A DNA stretch of 64,000 bases from Scedosporium boydii (GCA_002221725.1 NJFT01000010.1:186001-250000); one strand, 5' to 3'. Counted from the stretch's first letter, positions 13,307 to 25,526 are shown. Numbers and translations are program-made. Notes: generated by a model not told the origin, from the letters alone.

Positions 13307-14799
13307 CTCTTTCCTGCTGGTTGTTAGCGATCAAATAATGGTTCCCCAGACATCGATCTTCATTTCAGCTGCCATTCAGAGCAAGTCCGTCATTGATTAT
13401 TCGGTCGACGTCGTTACTGCTCTCAAACTCGCCTTGGAGATACCGCGGAGCGGGTGTTGCTCTCTTTACTGTTTGTTGCTTTACCCCGCTTCGAGGGTTT
13501 GAATGACTTCAACGTCTTCCATAAATGATATGACATTTTAAGAGCTACTACCTTTTCCATACTCGTTGGGCCAGACCCCATGCATAGACCGAACCACTTG
13601 AAGTTTCAGCGGCTGGGAACTGACGGCCTTAGCGGAGCAGGCATGATACTCGGAGTGTAGACAGTTCCTCGTCAGCTAATTTAAAGGCGCGTGAACTAAA
13701 GCGCCTTTGCGTGACCACCCAGCAAAGGCGACCTAGAAGCCCGACCCCGAAAGTGTCGTCAGATACATTACATCAATGTGATATTCCAGTTTATCTACGG
13801 GAAAATCCGCTCCCATGTCCTTCAACACGAGGGCAAATGAAGCACGTCTCTCGGCATCAGCGGCCATCACGGTTACGTGGCCGATCCTCCGTCTTCGGAA
13901 CACCACAGTTGAAAACCGGCAACACGACCACGGCCGGTAAGTTCAGTCGCCGATACGTAGACAGACGATAATAGATGCGGGCTTTGATCAAGAAATGACT
14001 AAAGACGTGACTGATAAAAAGTAAGAGAGAATGATCCTTTATCAGTTCTTCGTTGATCTAGTGCAGCAGTTGCTTGGCAGTTACTTCGCGAAAAAGAAGG
14101 AAACTCCATCCGGAATGCTGGAATAACGCTCCAGTCTGGGAACCCAATGACAATAATAGAGCTACCTGCTTATCGTTGTTCATTTCCAATCCCAACCCGA
14201 ACTCCGAAAGTTGGCGTGTGGGGAACGGATCCTTATCTCGAGCTGCAGAGAGGTGCGTGGGCGTCGAACTGTCCAATAGGCCAATGTCCTTATCAATTCA
14301 CTCGGCGTTAGCTCAGTCTTCGAAATTCCAGAATTGATCGGGAACACCCGGCCAGACACTCAGGTCCCGTAGGCCAATCTGGATGGCTTCCGAGTTCTAC
14401 CCACCTTATCGGTCCCAGTAGCCCAATCCTGATGGTTTCCAAGTTCCAACCACTCCTTGCTCTGATCTGATCTTGGATTAGCGCAACGAGGAGCGTATGG
14501 ACCTGACCTCGGAATCTGGTTCCGATCCCGATAGTACCATTATATCGAGATACATCGCGGACTTCATTACGCACTGGATTTATCAATTAAATCGCCCATG
14601 GAGGCTGCGGCGTAGAATATATTACTAAACGTCCCGCATCGTCCGTGTCCTCACAGCCCTCTCCGTATGTAGTGGCTTGCATACAATATCGATACCACTG
14701 CAACAACACCAGTGCTGATCTAACATCAGCCATATTGTGATTTTCAGAATATCCACCTTGAATCTGAAGGGCATCCCTAGACATTGAGTTAGAATCATC
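13307..14799. other. gene-free stretch before the amine oxidase
   Basis: No supported gene. It includes an imperfect tandem duplication (14361-14458) and the promoter of the amine oxidase at 14800. Confidence 0.4.
14361..14458. repeat. imperfect tandem duplication of about 49 bp
   Basis: Two successive units begin caggtcccgtaggccaatct and cggtcccagtagcccaatcc and remain alignable to their ends (ttccgagttctacccacc against ttccaagttccaaccact). It is non-coding. Confidence 0.65.
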
Positions 14800-17297
14800 A
14801 TGCCCGCCGACGTCCGTCTGCCGCACCCCTTCGATCCCCTCTCGAAAGAGGAGATCGAGGCCGCCATCGCCATCATCAAGAAGTCCCATGGCGATAACCT
14901 TCTCTTCAATGTCATATCTCTCCAAGAGCCTCGGAAAGCTCAAATGACCGCATGGCTCGAAAATCCCGCATCCGCCCTTAGGCCTGTCCGAGTCGCCGAT
15001 GTAGTAGTTATTGGTCCTGATGGTAAAGTCTACGATGGCCTTGTCGACCTCCAGAAGGGCACCATCACCAGTTGGGAGGAGTTAGATGGATTGCAGCCAA
15101 TTGTAGGTGGATGCAGTTTGGATTACCCATTTTCAGCGCGTCACTTGGCGATGCTAACACTCGTGGATTAGATCACCGTCGAGGAGCTCCAGATGGCGGA
15201 GCACGTCGTGCGCAAAGACCCCCGGGTTATCGAGCAGTGCAAGATCAGCGGCATCGCCGAAGAGGACATGGACAAGGTCTACTGCGACCCCTGGACGATT
15301 GGCTACGATGAGCGCTGGGGTAACAAGACCCGCCTTCAGCAGGCGCTCATGTACTATCGCCCCGACATTGACGACTGCCAGTACCAGTACCCCCTTGACT
15401 TTTGCCCCATCTTCGATCCGATCAAGAAGGAAATCATCCACATTGATATCCCCAAGGTCAGAAGGCCGCTTAGCAAGGCCCCCGCCATCAATTACCACCC
15501 GGCTGGCGTTGAGAAGCAGGGCGGTTTCCGCTCGGACCTGAAGCCCATCAATATCACCCAGCCTGAAGGCGTCTCGTTCAAAATGACCGGAAGGGAAATC
15601 GAGTGGCAAAACTGGAAATTCCATATCGGCTTCAATTACCGGGAGGGCATTGTCTTCAATAACATCACTTTTAACGACAAGGGCACGGAGAGGCCCATTT
15701 TTTACCGCTTGTCTCTCGTCGAGATGGTGGTTCCCTAGTAAGCTCACCCCCCGACATCACCTTTTCTAGATGCATCACCGACACTCATATCAATCGCAGC
15801 GGAAATCCCGAGCACCCGCATCAGCGCAAGCATGCACTGGATATAGGAGAGTATGGGGCGGGGTATATGACGAACAGCTTATCGCTCGGGTGTGATTGCA
15901 AGGGTGCCATCTTCTACCTTGATGCCGAGTTCCCCACGCGGGCGGGCGGAATTCGGACTATCAAGAACGCCATCTGCATCCACGAGGAAGACAATGGAAT
16001 TCTTTTCAAGCACTCGGACTTCAGGGACGACTCCGTCATTGTCACAAGAGCTCGTAAGCTTATCGTCCAGCAGATCTTTACGGCTGCCAACTATGAATAT
16101 GCAATTCAGGTGAGACTCCCAATGATATTAACAGGCGTTTGAAGTGGATATGGGCTGATTTTACTTTTGTTTTAACAGTGGATCTTCCATGTAAGCAGAA
16201 ACTAGGTCAAGAAATGCTCCCTCTCTAGGAGGTGGTACTAACACCTTAGCAACAGCAAGACGGTACTATTCAGCCCGATATCAAGCTAACGGGCATCCTC
16301 AACACCTACTCCATGAACCCAGATGAGGACACCAATGGCTGGGGGACGCAGGTCTATCCAGGTAATCATCTCAAAACATTCCATATCTGTGACACCTGCT
16401 AATGCCATTACGCACAAGGCGTCAATGCCCACAACCACCAACATCTATTCTGCTTACGCATAGACGCCAACGTCGACGGGCCCAAGAACACCATCTTTGC
16501 TACCGATGCCGCGCAGGCGGAGGCACCCGTCGGAAGCCCTGAAAACTACTACGGAAACGGCTTCTATGCCCAACGAACCAAGCTCGCCACAGTTGGCCAG
16601 GCGAAGACCGAATACAGCAACGCAACCATGAGGACGTGGGACATTTGCAACACCAACAAGCTGCACCCATACAGCGGCAAGCCCTCCAGTTACAAGCTAG
16701 TGAGCCGAGAAATCCCCGGTCTGATGCCGAAGCCTGGTTCCTTGGTATGGAAGCGAGCTGGTTTTGCCCGCCATGCTGTCCATGTTACGAAATGTGAGTT
16801 ACGCTTGAAAAAAGATAAAAAAAAAAAAATAAAAAAAAAAACTGCTATTCTCGCCCTTTTCACCCCCATTTTCTCTGACGAAATCACCAGATCGCGACGA
16901 CGAACTCTGGCCGGCTGGAAGACATGTCCCACAAACTTCAGGGGAACAAGAGGTCGGTCTCCTCAAGTGGTCCGCCGACGAGAGCGAGAGCATCGACAAT
17001 GAGGATGTCGTTCTGTGGCACACGTTTGGGCTCACGCATTTCCCCGCCCCGGAGGACTTCCCAGTCATGCCTGCCGAGCCCATCACGCTACTCCTCAGGC
17101 CACGCCATTTCTTCTCTAACAACCCCGTCATGGACGTGCCCCCTAGCTACTGCATCACTCCCAGCCAAGTTGCGGCAAAGGGGCAGGGAGTTGCGCTCGC
17201 GTTTGATAAGAACTCGGCGTATGCGAAGCCGGAGAAGACTTGTGGTAGCTGCCATGATGAAAATGGCACGAATGGAACTGCTAATGGCGCGCATTAA
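14800..17297 (+). CDS. copper amine oxidase (non-secreted type)
   Basis: Oxidative deamination of primary amines to aldehyde, ammonia and H2O2 using Cu(II) and topaquinone. Seven exons: 14800-15102, 15172-15737, 15800-16109, 16179-16190, 16256-16361, 16419-16793 and 16891-17297, giving 692 residues. Exon 4 is only 12 nt and encodes WIFH of the conserved WIFHQDGT block. The topaquinone precursor is Tyr388 in TAANYEY; the catalytic base is Asp304 in LDIGEYG; copper ligands are His439 and His441 (NHQHLF) and His607 (GLTHFPAPED). There is no signal peptide, and the last residues (NGAH) are not a typical SKL-type peroxisomal signal, so the location is uncertain. It is tail to tail with the secreted copper amine oxidase at 17886. 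A poly-A/T-rich tract lies in intron 6. Confidence 0.95.
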
Positions 17298-17885
17298 AAC
17301 ATCCTGGAGCAGGGACTATAAGTGAATTTATGTGAAACTGTGTTATTATAGGCTATAGGATTGGGAATCAATGAATAGCCTTCAGTGGCTTAGATTAAAT
17401 GATGCCAGTGTGCGCGAATCAAAGACATTAGTTCCAAATTTCCTCCTCCCGATTACATTTTGCAGTTGATGAGGAGAGCCTGTATAGGGAGATTAGGAGC
17501 ACCCGTACAACCACAGCATCCGAACAACAATGGACACACACGGAACGCGATTGATAATATGCCTACATTATCCTGCCTAACTCCTAAACCATCATCGGCC
17601 ATAAAGGCTTGGTGGGGATTCTCTTCATTAATGAATAGATGTAACAATTCTTAAGCGACGGAAGTACTGCGTATCACCCTGTGCAGTAAAGAGGGAGCCC
17701 GGGTCCAAGCATGGTTGTAATCACCGCGATGGTTTATACGCCAAAGATAGATATATATAATATTGGCTCGATTATTATGCAGTCTACCCACTCCCTTTGC
17801 TACTATTCATCTCATCATCATCCATAGTAGAAGTCTTCGTCGTCATGCCCGTCATTATCATTTCATTTCGGCTAAAGAGCTAAGT
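17298..17885. other. convergent 3' spacer between two amine oxidase genes
   Basis: AT-rich terminator-side DNA shared by two tail-to-tail genes; no coding frame is supported. Confidence 0.5.
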
Positions 17886-20243
17886 CTAAGCCTGGACAAT
17901 CTTGCCAATGCCATCAACAGGCTCGCTAAGCTCGACCTTGCACTGGGGCAGGGCGACGCCGTAGGTTTCGAAACTCATCTCGCCCGTATCGGAATTAGTG
18001 GTGAGCCAGCGGCGGTTGAGGAGATCTCCGTCCTGAGCGCGGTCGAAGAAGTTCTGAGGAGCAAAAACAATGCTGCTTACAGCCTCCGTGTAGAGAGTGA
18101 CCGGAATATCCTCGGCGCGAGTGTAATGAACCATGCCGAGGTTAAACCACACCACAATGTCCTCGTCCTCTACGCTCTCGCCGTCGAAGAACTTCATAAA
18201 GTCCTGCTGGGGCGAATCAGGCATGTTGATGTTCTGGACGCTGTTGGCGTAGGGCTCGTTGTCGTGTTGGACTGTCACGGCAAGATGAGACTTTGCAAAG
18301 GGCGTCTGATGACGGGAGAAGGGCGAATTCATCGGGGTGAGGTGAACCATGGACTTGCCTGGGACGAGCCGATAACCACGCTTCTCGCCCCACTTGTTCT
18401 TATCCTGGCTAACAACGCAGTACATGGCCTCGCCGTTGGGCGCCCAGTTGAACTGCTGCTCCTCGGTCATGGTGGAGATGTCAAGTTCCATCTGCTCGAA
18501 CTCGCCCAACTCGGGGAACCAGGGCTGGGTCTGGTTGACCACGACGAGCTTGCTCACTTCGAGGCTGTTTTCAGTGCCTGCGACGTCGAAATCGGCCTTG
18601 TAGGTGAGTACATGTTCGTGAAGACTGCCCATGGTCGCTTGCTGGATTCTAGGGCCCCATTTCTGCTGGTCGGGGTAATAGAATGACGACTGCAGATAGC
18701 CAGAGGCGCGGACCGAGACCTCCAAGGAACCTTCTAGCAAGAAGGAATAACTGAACATGTAATCGTAGTTCCCTATCGTGGCAATAGATCGGACTGTGAG
18801 CCCCGAACCTTTTACAGTGCCAAGATTTGTATACCCCCAACTGTTGGAGCCACCGGATCGGTGACGGGAAATTGGGTAACCCAGGTCAGCCTCGAAGATG
18901 CATATGGCGTTGGGTTGGGTGACGGAGGTGTTGCCTGAGAAGTACGTAATGGGCAGGAATGTCGATCCGAAGGGGCAGTCAAACCCTTCGACGAGAGCAC
19001 CAACATCAGTCCCCAAGCTGTAGTACGTGTCATGGTAGACGGTAGAGGCCGCCTTTGGAGTGCGGCCAGCATATTGAGCAGCAGCCTCCTGGAGCGAAAG
19101 CTCGTAAATGACCCTTTCACCCTTGAACTTGATGTCGTACAGCATCACGCCCAGCGAGCGCGTGAAGGACAAGTAGAAGGACCAGCCCATGTACTCAACA
19201 TAGCGCTGCTCCTCGTCCAGTTTGTACCGTTTACCACCAATCTCAAGGGTTTGGGGGGCCATAAGGTTTTCGAGGTCTCGGACACCCAGTTCAGGCTTGT
19301 AATCAACAAGGCCCCAATCATAATCCCGAGTCTGAGGGAATTCCTCCTTGAGCTCACCAGCATCCCAAGCAGCGCGGAGATCTGCAACGGTGGGGAAAAA
19401 CCTCGAATTGGTCACGATGCCCTTGAGCTTGTAGTCATCGGGGTTGAGACCAGGGCAATCGAGCAGCACGAAGAAGTCCAAGGGCAGAAGGTAGGTGGCT
19501 GAGCCGGGATACCGGAACATGACGGTACGGTAGGTGGTCGTGCCGTTCAATGACATTGGGGTTCCCGCAGTGCTCGTGAGTGTGGTACGGTTGTCTCTGC
19601 TGCCGTAATACACGCCACCAATGAGTTTCTCCGTAATGTCCGCAATCTCGGCCATTATGGAGAGTAGGAGCGGTTCCGTAGCAGCGGAGCGGACAGAGTC
19701 GAAGTAGCGGCCATTGAAAGGGACACTGCCCCCACGGCCCCCATTATAGATGTAGTCAAGCTTCTCGACCTTTGTATCTGGCCCAACAGGAAGAGGACCA
19801 ATCATGAACTCTTGCGAGTCCGGTTCGTCAATGGCACCACGAAAGATGATGGCTCGTGCATACTTAGGTGGGGGCGGCTTCCCGCAGCTCTCGATGTACG
19901 GCAAGACATCCGACTTGTTGGTATGGAGTGTATCGATCCAGAAGACGTAGTTGTCAGTCAGCTTTGCAATGCTGGGGTCGGTAAGGTTGAGGCCAGATTC
20001 TGGAGCATGCAGAAGGTTCCACACGGCCAAATTATCCTCAGGCGTGATTGGAGACCAGACGTTCTCCTTCGGGGCCCGGACTTTCGGTGCAGCGCCTGAG
20101 ATATCACACGTCCCATCGGTGACGCGTTTGTGTATCGTCTCGAAGTCAACCAGGGGATCAAAGCCAGAGGAGGGAGCTGCGGTCACGGTCAAGGCGGCGA
20201 CTGCGGCCCAAAGCGCCACAACGAGGCGGCGGTTGACAGGCAT
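17886..20243 (-). CDS. secreted copper amine oxidase
   Basis: Intronless, 785 residues, a member of the copper amine oxidase family but of a different branch from its neighbour. The N-terminus (LVVALWAAVAALTVTAAPSS) is a signal peptide, and there are several N-glycosylation sequons (NLT, NKS, NRT, NGT), so an extracellular or cell-wall role is likely. The catalytic Asp is about residue 405 in VYHDTYYSLG; the topaquinone precursor is Tyr493 in IGNYDYMF; copper ligands are His542 and His544 (SLHEHVLTY) and a His near 705 (GMVHYTRAED). It oxidises primary amines, releasing H2O2 outside the cell. It is convergent with the non-secreted amine oxidase at 14800. The start ATG at 20243 directly precedes the signal peptide. 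Confidence 0.95.
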   Translation of the reverse strand: MPVNRRLVVALWAAVAALTVTAAPSSGFDPLVDFETIHKRVTDGTCDISGAAPKVRAPKENVWSPITPEDNLAVWNLLHAPESGLNLTDPSIAKLTDNYVFWIDTLHTNKSDVLPYIESCGKPPPPKYARAIIFRGAIDEPDSQEFMIGPLPVGPDTKVEKLDYIYNGGRGGSVPFNGRYFDSVRSAATEPLLLSIMAEIADITEKLIGGVYYGSRDNRTTLTSTAGTPMSLNGTTTYRTVMFRYPGSATYLLPLDFFVLLDCPGLNPDDYKLKGIVTNSRFFPTVADLRAAWDAGELKEEFPQTRDYDWGLVDYKPELGVRDLENLMAPQTLEIGGKRYKLDEEQRYVEYMGWSFYLSFTRSLGVMLYDIKFKGERVIYELSLQEAAAQYAGRTPKAASTVYHDTYYSLGTDVGALVEGFDCPFGSTFLPITYFSGNTSVTQPNAICIFEADLGYPISRHRSGGSNSWGYTNLGTVKGSGLTVRSIATIGNYDYMFSYSFLLEGSLEVSVRASGYLQSSFYYPDQQKWGPRIQQATMGSLHEHVLTYKADFDVAGTENSLEVSKLVVVNQTQPWFPELGEFEQMELDISTMTEEQQFNWAPNGEAMYCVVSQDKNKWGEKRGYRLVPGKSMVHLTPMNSPFSRHQTPFAKSHLAVTVQHDNEPYANSVQNINMPDSPQQDFMKFFDGESVEDEDIVVWFNLGMVHYTRAEDIPVTLYTEAVSSIVFAPQNFFDRAQDGDLLNRRWLTTNSDTGEMSFETYGVALPQCKVELSEPVDGIGKIVQA

Positions 20244-23200
20244 GGCTGAAAAGTTGGGACACAGGGCACAATAGAGATATGATATCTGAGGTGTGATCGT
20301 GATGTCTAAACTCCAACATCTAATGGTTCGCTGCGGAATTGCTCGTGGTCTTTATACTTGCGACGTGCGGCCCAAACGACGCCATTATTAATGCCTATGT
20401 TGAATTTAGCCATAATAGAAGACCGCTCGTTCCTGGTGATCTTATCTCTTGCCAGCGAACTCCTCCACGATAGCGAGCCTAGTGTTACGACATGAAATAG
20501 CCAGGATATCTTGAAACTATTGATGTCCGTCAGTCTTGGCTCTGAGTAAAACTTGATAATAATTGATAACAATACGAGTAGCAAACACAAAAGGACCGTG
20601 CCGTGAGAGGCAGTGCCTCTTGCTCATTGGTTGAGCCCGTGCCCGGAGGTTGGGGGTCGATGGCGGAGCTGTTGGGACGGGCCCGCCGAACCCGCCGAAC
20701 TCCGACTACGTATCATACTATAGGAGGAACGGTACTTCTCCAGGATGCAGACGGCATGTTAAGTTATCAATCGGGTCTGGGCGGTGGGAGGCTCCCCACG
20801 CTCAGAACCAGGACACTGGGTACCGTGCACATGGCACAGATAAGGTATGTGCATCCTTGCGGAGTAAAGGACGGCAATTCGATTGCCATTTAGTTTCCAT
20901 TCTGGGAATGCCAAGAATTTCTTTACATATTGGAGCTTTCACGTGGGTCCTCCCGGGATCTCGGGACTTTACTTGACAATCTCACGGACATTGAAGCTCA
21001 CCTCCGACACTGAGACACGTAATGATACCGTAAAGGTCGAGATTGGCAGACTCGCCGGGTCATGGACTGGAGGGAAATCCACTCAGCTCCATGATCTCCC
21101 TTGAGTGCTACGGAAGCCTAGCATTGAGCGTGTGAAGCATATAGGAGTATGTAGATCGGAACACCTCTTTAAAGCTGTGAGTGCACTGAAGGAGAACGGA
21201 AACTCCTCGTTGAACCCAAATCCGGCCGGCCTAGATTTGCGTACTCGAACGCTATGCGTAAACAGCAAAAAGGGTCGAAAATAAGCACGTTCTACTATTC
21301 CGCCAATATCTCTCTGCCGAATGGCCACGGCAAGAGAGCAATGGTCGAATCTGCCGAAGTCGGGACACCGCCTCTCGTCGAGACTCGCCCAATGTGATAA
21401 GCCGCATCCCGTCCAGGGCCGGCAGCAGCTGCTAACCCTATTCGGGGAACCAGAGTGCCATTGCCTTATCGCAATACCGAATCTCCTTTTTTTTTTTTTT
21501 TCTTTTCCCTGTAGTCAAGGCCCAATAGGTTCACGAACCGCTCTCGCGTGGCGACGTTTGCCGATTGGACCAAGCTTTGCAGGCGAGATAGACTGGAAAC
21601 GGACCTGTCGCACTGGTTCAGAACCTCCGCTTTGCACATTTCCATTCCCATTGTCCCGCACACTCCCGCTAATCATGAGCCTGGATAGCGAGCTATAAAA
21701 GGAAAAGCGGGGGCAGGCACGTCCCATAGTAGTGGCAGTTTAGCGTAGCATTGCCAACCTCCAAGTTCTCACGTTGCTGGTTCTTCACAGCTTGATAGCG
21801 AAAGACGCGATCTGATGGAGGGGGATTGACTATCCTTTGCCTAACGTAAGGATAATCCCCATCATTGAGGTCACTCCAAAGGCGCAATGCGGAAGAGCAC
21901 CAACAAATAGGCGCTGCCCAAACTAGATCGCCAGGACCTCAATGCCCACGTTTTCGGGAGTAACGGAAGTAGATAAGAGGATGGAAGAGTGATGGAGGAT
22001 TATATCCATTGTTCAACTTGCTGATTTCCCCGCTTCTTTCTGAATTGGCATGGTCCCTAGGATTTAGAGGCATGAATGGTAGAGCGAAAATGCCGCTCAT
22101 TATATCTCGTCTGTACATGATTACATTATTATTACAAGATCAGCTTGCGTTTATTAGTGATCGATACTGCAGTATAGTGTATATCTAGGACTAGTGTCAA
22201 ACTACAGTACGCTAATCGTCCAAGCTTATTAGGCCCTCGGCGCGCTCTTGTTAAAAGTGTTCCCGACCCAACGGAGAGCCGAGACTTTGCGTTGTTTGCA
22301 GAGTCTAGGATTGTGTGCTGGGTTAACCATAGGCTCTTATCAGCGCATAAGTATTGGCCGTGGAGAGGAGAACAATGAAGCTATTACTAGTTAGTATAGC
22401 TAGTAACACGATAACAGTAGTGGTTTAGTACCAAAGCTCTAATCGAGTCATCGTCTTGAGTCTTGAGTCTACTAGAAGATATAAAGCCTCCTAGCTATCA
22501 AGGTGCAAGTTTCAATCATATGCGTCCTCGTTGGTGTCCTTATAATAGAACGCCGATGCAAGCTGGCTCCTCGGCGGAAGTCTATTCGCAATATCTGGAG
22601 TGGAAAGCCCTGGGCGAGGAAGTTTGGCCTCGTTGTTCCGTCGATCTCGGTAGAAATATGTAGACGCTATCTTGTGAGAGATCAATGGCTGAGTTGACAA
22701 AATCCTATATTACTGCCTATTGGTGCAGTCACTGGACTTGGCCAAGTCTTAGTTAGAACCGCGACTCTACCAGTCGGATACGTTTAGATGCCAAGGCTCT
22801 TTCCACCAAAGCACACCGATTGTTCGGGTACAAATTTAGTTCGGGTCAGGAATGGTTAAATGACCAGGAGAGTGTTTGACTCATCTTGAGTCCCCGCGCA
22901 ATAGAGTCTGTGCTTCTTGAATCCTGTTGACAGAACCGATCGATCCTCCCCGCATCCAACGTGGACTTCAGGTATATATGGTCTCTTCCCACCCACCATC
23001 TGGGTCATCTCTGAAACCCAGGCCAACTTCGAGACACACCGATTCCGCCATTCCTCGACTTTCAACAGTTACGCCTCTAGATTTTGTCAAGGTCAGCTAT
23101 CACGCCGATCTACGGTCACGTCCACAAAGCCCGTGGCATTCTCAAGTGAATTCAGTCTAAGATCTCTCATCCTCCTTGAGTTAGGCATATTGACGGCAGT

Positions 23201-24140
23201 ACTATCCTCGAAGATCCACTTGGGCGCTGGCGATAGGCGCAACTAGCGAGAGAGCTTATCATAAACGAATTGCCTTACACCACAGGTAAGGTAGACTAGA
23301 GTAGGTCGGTCCCAACCCTGGTGTGTGCTTCATGTACAGCTTCTTCGTGATTCTTTCTAGGTACAGAACGAGTGACTATCTTCCAACATTAGAGGGCGGC
23401 CAATTGCTCAGAGGCGGAATAATGTTGCTTATCGAGGCCAGCGCATCAAAGCCCTAATAACATAACGCGGCCTTCATTCTATGTAACAATGAATCAGGTT
23501 TCGAGTAGCCAGAGCCCCGATGCTTCGGGTCATAGCGTCATAGGGCCCCACACTGTCACGACTCACGAGCCGCTACTTTAGAGAAGATCTGCGTGTTCCA
23601 CTTCATACTTCCCACCCCCAACCCGTGGTAAATCGGGATTTTCCACTCACGCCCATGATGACGTCGCAAGCTCGTGTCTGAGAACTTGACATTCGCGTGT
23701 CTCTTTTGTGGGAATACGAGAGAGCCGGAAATCAGAGCTCGGGACGTGCTATTGTGCCCCCTTCGAAGAGCAAGTGCAAATGCGACCAATCAAGCGAGCG
23801 CCAATAAGGTAACTTAGTGGGGGGAATCTTGCTACTCAGCTTTGGCAGGCTGCTTCCATCTATAACTATGAAGCTAAGTACTTTGCAGAAGCTACATTAT
23901 CTAACTCTCATTTGTCCCTGGTTTACGTTTCCTCTAATTGCTGCTGCGGCATGCCATTATGTAAAAGACCTAAATGAATCGTTTTGTTCCGCTAGGGAAA
24001 GTTGATACAACTTCCGAGCATCTCGCTCTTCTCGCCAGAAAAGCCACTATCCTGAGAGAAGAAGGCCCCATGAACGATTAAACTGCAGAAAGACAAGGGA
24101 AGGGGCAAATGTAGGTGTGGGGAAAGATGGTCGTTCCCGC
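20244..24140. other. long gene-poor region
   Basis: Nearly 4 kb with only short, mutually overlapping frames and no recognisable domain on either strand. The stretch around 22100-22500 is AT-rich (ttacattattattacaag) and could hold old mobile-element debris, but I see no terminal repeats, integrase or transposase residues. The promoter of the secreted amine oxidase lies in the first few hundred bases. Confidence 0.4.
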
Positions 24141-24378
24141 AAAAAAAAAAAAAATAAAAATAAAAATAAAAATAAAAATAAAAATAAAAATAAAAATAAA
24201 AATAAAAATAAAAATAAAAATAAAAATAAAAATAAAAATAAAAATAAAAATAAAAATAAAAATAAAAATAAAAATGAAAATAAAAATAAATAAAAAAAAT
24301 TTAAAAAAAATAAAATTAAAAAAATTAAAAAAAGAAATAAAAAAAAAGAAATAAAAATAAAAATAAAAAAAATAAAAA
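24141..24378. repeat. AAAAAT hexanucleotide microsatellite
   Basis: More than twenty near-perfect AAAAAT units from about 24153 to 24275, degrading into A/T-rich sequence up to 24378. It creates artificial Lys-Ile (plus) and Phe-Ile (minus) frames that are not genes. Confidence 0.97.
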
Positions 24379-24878
24379 GCGTCGCAAACTCCATGGCAGA
24401 TCTTCTTCGCCTTGGGCGCTGCCACGTACATCTCACATCCATTAAACTTCCCCTTGCTGGACAATCTCCTTTGGCTTGTCAGTGGACCATGAGCAGGGAT
24501 TAGATTTTGATTTGTTTTTCTTTTCCTTAGCCGTTGGGAGACGGACAAGGCTGCGCTAGAGCGTTTTTGAAATGCCAAGATCTCATCCCCCGGAAAAGTT
24601 GATGAGCTGATCGATTCAGCTTTTCCACTTTCAGCATTATTTTCGATAGTGCAACCTTCAGTATCTTGGCATAGCATCTTGGCATGCATACAGGATGAGA
24701 GCCCTCTCCCGCTCGCTGTATCACTTAAAATACACAATCGGACTGTCCTGTCGATGCTCTGGATTCCACTGATTCCAAAATTTTAAACTAACTCCCTTCA
24801 TCATCAACCTGCGTGCGAGCTCCTTCTGTTACATAAAGGAACGACCGAATAATTCTCATCAATTCCACTACAATCGAT
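24379..24878. other. spacer and promoter of the Cys-rich surface protein gene
   Basis: No supported coding frame. It directly precedes the ATG at 24879. Confidence 0.4.
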
Positions 24879-25526
24879 ATGCTCTCCTCTCTACTTCTCA
24901 CGTTGTTGTTTTCAGACATCGCACTTGCCGCCTTTGCGAACGTCTTTGGATTTCCCAGCTCGGGTTGCAGAGGTTGCCTCTCAAGCATCTATGGGGTCTG
25001 CGAGTCGTTGCATGGCTACAATGAAGGCCAATCTAGCGACTTCTCCAACTGCATCTGCAGTCTGTCCAGCATAACAGAAGTCACCACCTGCGTGAGCGGC
25101 GCGTGCCTCGCCATCGATCCCCTCCAGAGCCCGGACCACATCCTGGTGTCGTCCCAGTATTTATCATGGTGCCTCTCTTTCAACGCCGCCGCCCGCAGTG
25201 ATGCCTGCCGAGTAACCGGGCAACAGCGGCAGTTCATAGAACAATCTCTCGGGCTCAACTTGGACGATTTCTGCAATGCGGCTCAAGACGATCCAAGTGA
25301 CGGCAGTTCTACAAGCGGAGACACCACTACGCCTACTGCCAGTACCGGAGCGGGCCAGTCAACTCCCGTGCGCGACTCAAATACCGACTCCGACAACGCT
25401 GACGGGTCTCGCAATAGCGACGCCGGGTCTGATAGCCGCAGTTCGGATGGAACAATGCTACATGGTTTCGGAAATACGGGTTTTGCCTTGTTGGCAGGGA
25501 TAGCGGGCGTTCTGGTGCTAGCATAA
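24879..25526 (+). CDS. Cys-rich GPI-type surface protein
   Basis: Intronless, 215 residues. An N-terminal signal peptide (MLSSLLLTLLFSDIALA) is followed by a compact domain (about 20-135) with ten cysteines, including CRGC, NCIC, TTCVSGAC, WC, AC and DDFC. A Ser/Thr/Asp-rich, probably O-glycosylated stalk (about 136-190) and a C-terminal hydrophobic tail (FALLAGIAGVLVLA) follow, as expected for GPI attachment. The spacing resembles fungal Cys-rich surface or effector-like proteins, but I cannot place it with certainty in the CFEM family, which usually has eight cysteines. Localisation is inferred to be the plasma membrane or wall. Specific role unknown. Confidence 0.8.
   Translation: MLSSLLLTLLFSDIALAAFANVFGFPSSGCRGCLSSIYGVCESLHGYNEGQSSDFSNCICSLSSITEVTTCVSGACLAIDPLQSPDHILVSSQYLSWCLSFNAAARSDACRVTGQQRQFIEQSLGLNLDDFCNAAQDDPSDGSSTSGDTTTPTASTGAGQSTPVRDSNTDSDNADGSRNSDAGSDSRSSDGTMLHGFGNTGFALLAGIAGVLVLA

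Noticed and set aside
15154..15747. 197-codon minus-strand frame opposite amine oxidase exon 2
   Set aside because: Shadow frame; the plus strand holds conserved amine oxidase sequence.
17763..18686. 307-codon plus-strand frame opposite the secreted amine oxidase
   Set aside because: A shadow of a strongly coding minus-strand gene with all catalytic motifs; no domain of its own.
22512..22700. Minus-strand frame resembling a protein fragment at 22.5 kb
   Set aside because: Only 62 codons, with an overlapping plus-strand frame and no domain.
20244..24140. Transposable element in the gene-poor region
   Set aside because: No terminal repeats, target duplications or transposase/integrase residues could be identified by reading; only AT-richness, which is not enough.
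24047..24737. Long Phe-Ile and Lys-Ile frames on both strands
   Set aside because: They are translations of the AAAAAT microsatellite, not genes.
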